Shown here one piece after another: positions 14,525 to 18,537 of a stretch of 18,537 nt of DNA. Where the stretch lies: the NCBI GenBank assembly GCA_020721025.1, contig DYNO01000039.1:1698-20234 (forward strand), given 5' to 3'. The position numbers were made by a program, and so were the translations under genes. The notes beneath the pieces were generated by a model. That model had not been told where the DNA came from, did no database searches, and saw only the letters and a program-made list of their open reading frames with translations. This DNA comes from Thiomargarita sp. (GTDB lineage Bacteria; Pseudomonadota; Gammaproteobacteria; Beggiatoales; Beggiatoaceae). Each line of letters begins with the position of its first letter. The stretch's first letter is position 1.

Positions 14525-16096
14525 ATGCAAAATATTCATGCCCATCGTATTTTAATTCTGGATTTTGGCTCACAATACACCCAATTAATCGGTCGTCGGG
14601 TACGTGAAGCCCAAGTTTACTGCGAAATTCGCCCCTACGATATCAACGAACAAATCATTCGCGATTTCCAACCCAAGGGCATTATCCTGTCTGGCAGTCC
14701 GGAATCCGTCTATGATAACCCAGACTGTCGCGCCCCAGATTGCGTGTTCACCTTGGGCGTGCCCGTATTGGGGATTTGTTACGGAATGCACACGATGGCA
14801 CTACAATTGGGGGGCAAGGTCGAATCTTCCAATCTGCGAGAATTTGGTCATGCCCAAGTGCGGCTCCGGGGCAAATCTGAACTGTTTCGAGCCATTGAAG
14901 ATCATCTCAGTCCCGCGGGACATGGCTTACTTGACGTGTGGATGAGTCACGGCGACCGAGTCAGCGAAATGCCACCGGGATTTAAACTGATGGCTTCGAC
15001 CGAAAATGCACCGATTTCCGGCATGGTTGATGACACTCACCACTTTTACGGCATCCAATTTCACCCAGAAGTCACCCATACTCCACAAGGAAATCGCATC
15101 ATCAAACGGTTTGTTCACGATATTTGTGAATGCGGTAAGCTCTGGAATCCACGCAATATTATTGAAGACATTATTCAACGTGTGAATAAACAAGTCGGTG
15201 ATGACGAAGTGATTTTAGCCCTCTCCGGCGGCGTTGATTCCTCAGTTGTTGCAGCATTATTACACGAAGCGATTGGCAAACAACTCACCTGTGTATTTGT
15301 TGACAATGGCTTATTACGACTCAACGAAGCCCAACAAGTGATGCAAACTTTCGCGCAACATCTGGGGGTCAAAGTCATTTTAATCAATGCCGAACAACGC
15401 TTTTTAACCGCCCTACACGGCATCACCGATCCTGAGCAAAAACGCAAAATTATCGGCAACTTATTTATCGAAGTCTTTCAAGAAGAAGCCGCCAAACTCC
15501 ATCAAGCCAAATGGTTAGCGCAAGGCACAATTTATCCCGATGTCATTGAATCCGCAAAATCGGGCAGTAAATCGCATGTCATTAAATCTCATCACAATGT
15601 TGGCGGTCTGCCAGAAACCATGCACTTGAAGTTAATTGAGCCATTGCGTGAATTATTCAAAGATGAAGTGCGTATTTTAGGGGTAGAACTGGGTTTGCCG
15701 ACTGAAATGGTACAACGTCATCCCTTTCCCGGTCCCGGTCTTGGCGTGCGAATTTTAGGAGAAGTGCATAAAGAATTCGCCGACATTTTGCGTCAAGCCG
15801 ATGCCATTTTCATTGAAGAATTGTATCATCATGATTTATATCGCAAAGTGAGTCAAGCATTTACCGTATTTTTGCCGATTAAATCGGTGGGCGTGATGGG
15901 CGATGCGCGCAGCTATGACTACGTGATTGCACTGCGAGCGGTAGAAACCACAGATTTTATGACCGCTCACTGGTCGCACTTGCCACACAAATTTTTAGAA
16001 ATTGTCTCAAATCGCATCATCAACGAAGTGAAAGGCATTTCTCGTGTGGTTTACGACATTTCTGGCAAACCGCCCGCCACGATAGAATGGGAATAA
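14525..16096 (+). CDS. guaA: GMP synthase (glutamine-hydrolysing)
   Basis: 523 residues, matching the usual length (~525). It converts XMP, glutamine and ATP to GMP in the cytoplasm. The class I glutamine amidotransferase domain has nucleophile C85 in GICYGMH and the partners H180 and E182 in FHPEV. The ATP-pyrophosphatase domain has the P-loop SGGVDS (234-239). The C-terminal dimerisation domain contains RHPFPGPGLGVRILGE and ends at ISGKPPATIEWE. The ATG at 14525 was chosen because MQNIHAHRILILDFGSQYTQ aligns with the family N-terminus; an in-frame TTG at 14486 would add a spurious hydrophobic stretch. No clear Shine-Dalgarno precedes it. An oddity is His rather than the usual Gln after GICYGM. 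The stop codon abuts the bioH ATG. Confidence 0.97.
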   Translation: MQNIHAHRILILDFGSQYTQLIGRRVREAQVYCEIRPYDINEQIIRDFQPKGIILSGSPESVYDNPDCRAPDCVFTLGVPVLGICYGMHTMALQLGGKVESSNLREFGHAQVRLRGKSELFRAIEDHLSPAGHGLLDVWMSHGDRVSEMPPGFKLMASTENAPISGMVDDTHHFYGIQFHPEVTHTPQGNRIIKRFVHDICECGKLWNPRNIIEDIIQRVNKQVGDDEVILALSGGVDSSVVAALLHEAIGKQLTCVFVDNGLLRLNEAQQVMQTFAQHLGVKVILINAEQRFLTALHGITDPEQKRKIIGNLFIEVFQEEAAKLHQAKWLAQGTIYPDVIESAKSGSKSHVIKSHHNVGGLPETMHLKLIEPLRELFKDEVRILGVELGLPTEMVQRHPFPGPGLGVRILGEVHKEFADILRQADAIFIEELYHHDLYRKVSQAFTVFLPIKSVGVMGDARSYDYVIALRAVETTDFMTAHWSHLPHKFLEIVSNRIINEVKGISRVVYDISGKPPATIEWE

Positions 16097-16864
16097 ATGA
16101 CTGTTTTTATTCAAGAAACTGGAACAGGGCAGCCCTTAATCTTGCTACATGGCTGGGGATTTAATCACCACATTTGGCAACCCCTCATTGAACCTTTGGC
16201 GGCGCGTTGGCGAATTTATCAAGTCGATCTGCCCGGACACGGTCAAAGTGCCCCTTGTGCCTATCAACTGCCTATTTTAATTGAAAAACTTGCCGCGCAG
16301 TTACCCAAAAATGCGATCTGGGTGGGTTGGTCATTGGGGGGCTTGGTGGCAATGGCGATGGCGCGTTGGCAACCGGAATATGTGCAGAAATTACTGCTTG
16401 TTAGCACCTCACCCCGTTTTATCACTGCGCCGGATTGGCAACATGCGATGACTCCCGAAGTGCTGCAACAATTTGGGCAAAATTTACAACGCGATACTCT
16501 GGTCACGCTAAAAAAATTTCTTGCATTACAAGTGCTTCACAGCGAAACCGCCCGGCAACAATTACGAACTTTGCACCATCTGCTCGAAAATTCACCTGTA
16601 CCCACGATTGAGACGCTAGAAGACAGTTTACAACTCTTACTGACCGCAGACTTGCGTCATGAATTGCAATATATTCAATGTGATACTCTGCTCTGTTTGG
16701 GAGCCAAAGATGCACTTGTCCCGGTGGGCGTGGGAGCAGATTGTCAAGCATTATCAAGCAAGTTACGCAAAGTTATTATCAAGCCAGCGGCGCATCTGCC
16801 CTTCTTATCGCACCCCACGCTGTTTTTAGCCATCATGCGAGATTTTATTGATGAATCGACCTGA
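16097..16864 (+). CDS. bioH: Pimeloyl-[ACP] methyl ester esterase BioH
   Basis: A 255-residue alpha/beta hydrolase, the normal BioH length. The catalytic triad reads S79 in GWSLGG, D205 in LGAKDALVP and H233 in AAHLPFLSHP, with the oxyanion region at LLHGWGFNHHIW (16-27). LVSTSPRFITAPDW (101-114) corresponds to the family's segment after the nucleophile. BioH removes the methyl group from pimeloyl-ACP methyl ester, ending the modified fatty-acid cycle that supplies pimeloyl-ACP for biotin. The ATG directly follows the guaA stop with no gap, and the 3' end overlaps bioC by 14 bp, which fits a joint role with BioC. A generic esterase is a less likely reading given the bioC neighbour. Confidence 0.93.
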   Translation: MTVFIQETGTGQPLILLHGWGFNHHIWQPLIEPLAARWRIYQVDLPGHGQSAPCAYQLPILIEKLAAQLPKNAIWVGWSLGGLVAMAMARWQPEYVQKLLLVSTSPRFITAPDWQHAMTPEVLQQFGQNLQRDTLVTLKKFLALQVLHSETARQQLRTLHHLLENSPVPTIETLEDSLQLLLTADLRHELQYIQCDTLLCLGAKDALVPVGVGADCQALSSKLRKVIIKPAAHLPFLSHPTLFLAIMRDFIDEST

Positions 16865-17744
16865 TTTTTTAGACCTCGACCAAGTTTCTGCAAGTTTTGG
16901 CAGGGCAGCTTCCGATTATGAGAAATACGCGCAATTACAAAAACAAATCGCGGATAACTTATTGGAAAGAATCCAAGAACTGAATTTAAAACCTCAAGTT
17001 ATTTTAGACGTGGGGTCGGGAACGGGATATTTGGCGCGTCATCTGGCGAAAATGTATCCGGCGGCACACATTTATCATCTCGATCTTGCCCTGCCAATGC
17101 TTCATCATGCCAAAAACCGAATAATTAACAAATTTGCATTTTTTACGCAGCCGAAACAACACTTTATTTGCAGTGATGCTGCATTTTTACCGATAGCCGA
17201 CCGGCAGATTGATTTATTGGTATCCAACCTGATGTTACAATGGTGTAATGAAGTAGAACAAGTCGTTAGCGAATTTGCGCGGGTGTTGCAATCGGACGGA
17301 GCGTTATTGTTTAGTACGTTTGGATTGGATACTTTGCAAGAATTACGCAATTGTTGGGCGCAAGTCGATGACAACAGCCATTTAAATCATTTTTTTGACA
17401 TGCACGAGTTAGGTAACGCATTGTTTCATAGCGGTTTAGTCAATCCCGTGATGGATACCGAATGGACAAAAAGTTATTATGCTGAAGCGAAAATATTAAT
17501 GCAAGAATTGAAAGCCATCGGAGCGCACAATGTGACTGCGGCACGACCACGAGGTTTAATGGGGCGACAAAAATTTTCTCAAGTAATTCAACATTATGAA
17601 CAATATCGCACTGCGGCGGGATTGCCCGCAACGTATGAAATTATTTATGGCTATGCCCGCGGACGCAAAGCAGATGAGCAAATAAAACAACAAGATGGCT
17701 CAATTATCATTCCATTATCTTCCATCCCACGAAAATTATCCTAA
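16851..17744 (+). CDS. bioC: Malonyl-[ACP] O-methyltransferase BioC
   Basis: 297 residues, a SAM-dependent class I methyltransferase. N-terminal VSASFGRAASDYEKYAQLQK (12-31) is the characteristic BioC opening. Motif I is ILDVGSGTGYLA (51-62), the acidic residue after the second strand is D78, and D109 sits in SDAAFLP. SNLMLQWCNE (125-134) matches the BioC SNLALQW signature. GARPRGLMGR-like TAARPRGLMG and the closing YEIIYGYARG are also typical. BioC methylates malonyl-ACP so that it can enter fatty-acid synthesis as a disguised primer; BioH later removes the methyl. The ATG at 16851 was chosen over an in-frame TTG at 16848. It overlaps bioH by 14 bp. No bioB, bioF or bioD is adjacent. Confidence 0.95.
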   Translation: MNRPDFLDLDQVSASFGRAASDYEKYAQLQKQIADNLLERIQELNLKPQVILDVGSGTGYLARHLAKMYPAAHIYHLDLALPMLHHAKNRIINKFAFFTQPKQHFICSDAAFLPIADRQIDLLVSNLMLQWCNEVEQVVSEFARVLQSDGALLFSTFGLDTLQELRNCWAQVDDNSHLNHFFDMHELGNALFHSGLVNPVMDTEWTKSYYAEAKILMQELKAIGAHNVTAARPRGLMGRQKFSQVIQHYEQYRTAAGLPATYEIIYGYARGRKADEQIKQQDGSIIIPLSSIPRKLS

Positions 17745-17755
17745 CCTACTCATTA

Positions 17756-18535
17756 ATGAACACTTTTTTTCCACCGATACGACGTAACTGGCATGATCCG
17801 TGGGTGTGGGGCGTGCCGAGTTTTGCCATGATCAGCCTGTTAATCATTCATTTTGGGAACTGGAACCAAGTTATTTTTTTATTTTTCAATGGGTTCAGTC
17901 GTAGTACCGGAGATGAGTTGTGGAGTCATTTGACCTTGCTGGGTGATACATTAATCATCCTTTGTCTTGCTATTTTATGGTTAAAATCTCGCGCAGATAT
18001 CGCATGGGCAATGACTTTGGCAGCGATTGTCGCGACTTTATTTATTCATGGAATCAAGCCATTGGTTGATTTACCACGTCCCGCTGCGGTTTTACCTCCC
18101 GAATCATTGCACATCATTGGAAAAGTGCTGCGACATCACTCATTTCCATCAGGACATACCGCGACAATTTTTACCTGCGTTGGTGCGATTGTATTGCAAA
18201 GTCGAAATAACTTATTGAATAATCTGCTTATTTTGCTGGCGTGCATGGTGGGCATCTCGCGCTGTGTGGTTGGGGCGCATTGGGTGCTGGACGTGTTGGC
18301 GGGTATGGCGGGCGGGTGGACAGCGGCATGGTTGGGGGTAATTTGGGCGCGGTGGTGGATATATCGGCAGAGCTATTCGCTGTGGTTGGGAACAATTTTT
18401 TCGTTATGTATTCTCTATTTATGGATGTATCCGTTGAACTATCCACATACATTTGTATTTCAAAAAGTATTCGCGATACTGTGCACTGTTGCTGCTATCC
18501 AATTCTGGCTCACAGTCAGATTCAAAAAACAATAG
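17756..18535 (+). CDS. PAP2-superfamily membrane phosphatase
   Basis: A 259-residue integral membrane protein with about six hydrophobic segments. The three phosphatase motifs are intact: K101-PLVDLP-R108-P109, S129-F-PSGH134-T, and S168-R169-CVVGA-H175-WVL-D179, giving the catalytic pair H134/H175 with D179. Family members remove phosphate from lipid carriers such as undecaprenyl pyrophosphate, phosphatidylglycerol phosphate or phosphatidic acid, with the active site usually on the periplasmic side. The substrate cannot be assigned here. The length is slightly above PgpB-like minimal proteins, with an extra hydrophobic C-terminal pair (~207-252). It starts 11 bp after bioC and is complete, ending 2 bp before the window edge; probably the distal gene of the guaA-bioH-bioC transcript. 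Confidence 0.9.
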   Translation: MNTFFPPIRRNWHDPWVWGVPSFAMISLLIIHFGNWNQVIFLFFNGFSRSTGDELWSHLTLLGDTLIILCLAILWLKSRADIAWAMTLAAIVATLFIHGIKPLVDLPRPAAVLPPESLHIIGKVLRHHSFPSGHTATIFTCVGAIVLQSRNNLLNNLLILLACMVGISRCVVGAHWVLDVLAGMAGGWTAAWLGVIWARWWIYRQSYSLWLGTIFSLCILYLWMYPLNYPHTFVFQKVFAILCTVAAIQFWLTVRFKKQ

Positions 18536-18537
18536 TT

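Noticed and set aside
1..18537. CRISPR arrays, tRNA or rRNA genes, complete insertion sequences, toxin-antitoxin pairs
   Set aside because: No regularly spaced direct repeats, tRNA-like cloverleaf, rRNA signature, transposase or paired small toxin genes were seen on either strand.

Overview
The window (18,537 bp, moderately AT-rich by eye) reads as the chromosome of a gammaproteobacterium. It has a complete FimT-PilV-PilW-PilX-PilY1 minor-pilin cluster in the gammaproteobacterial order, a BioH/BioC pair, and a GuaA of typical length. The Cys-spaced surface repeats, the oversized PilY1 and a degenerate intergenic repeat suggest a gliding sulfur-oxidising relative (Thiotrichales/Beggiatoa-like). 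That placement is inference and needs a search.

Layout. (1) 1-2277, plus strand: the 3' part of a very large secreted or surface protein, cut by the window edge. It has Cys-rich InlB-like repeats, an Ig-like segment and three copies of a ~105-residue C-terminal repeat, and ends at a likely terminator. (2) 2406-4812, plus: a two-gene cassette of an AlgI/DltB-type MBOAT O-acyltransferase (TTG start) and a membrane-anchored SGNH-like partner, overlapping by 26 bp. It probably acylates an exported polysaccharide or envelope polymer. (3) 4823-5374, minus: an unrecognised single-pass membrane protein with a proline-rich linker and a duplicated helical motif. (4) 5503-13929, minus: the minor-pilin/adhesin operon fimT-pilV-pilW-pilX-pilY1, closed by a strong hairpin terminator after pilY1. 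PilY1 (1845 aa) is much larger than usual because about 650 residues, containing three tandem ~200-aa repeats, are inserted inside its von Willebrand A domain. (5) 13930-14524: a ~595-bp divergent intergenic region holding a decayed double-hairpin repeat and small dyads, with no convincing gene. (6) 14525-18535, plus: guaA-bioH-bioC-PAP2 phosphatase, tightly packed or overlapping and probably co-transcribed.

Functionally the window combines surface adhesion and motility (type IV pilus priming complex with a PilY1 tip adhesin, plus a large repeat protein), envelope polymer acylation, and core metabolism (GMP synthesis, early biotin synthesis). The least ordinary items are the interrupted VWA domain of PilY1, the triplicated C-terminal module of the first protein, the duplicated-motif membrane protein, and the MBOAT/SGNH pair whose polymer is unknown.
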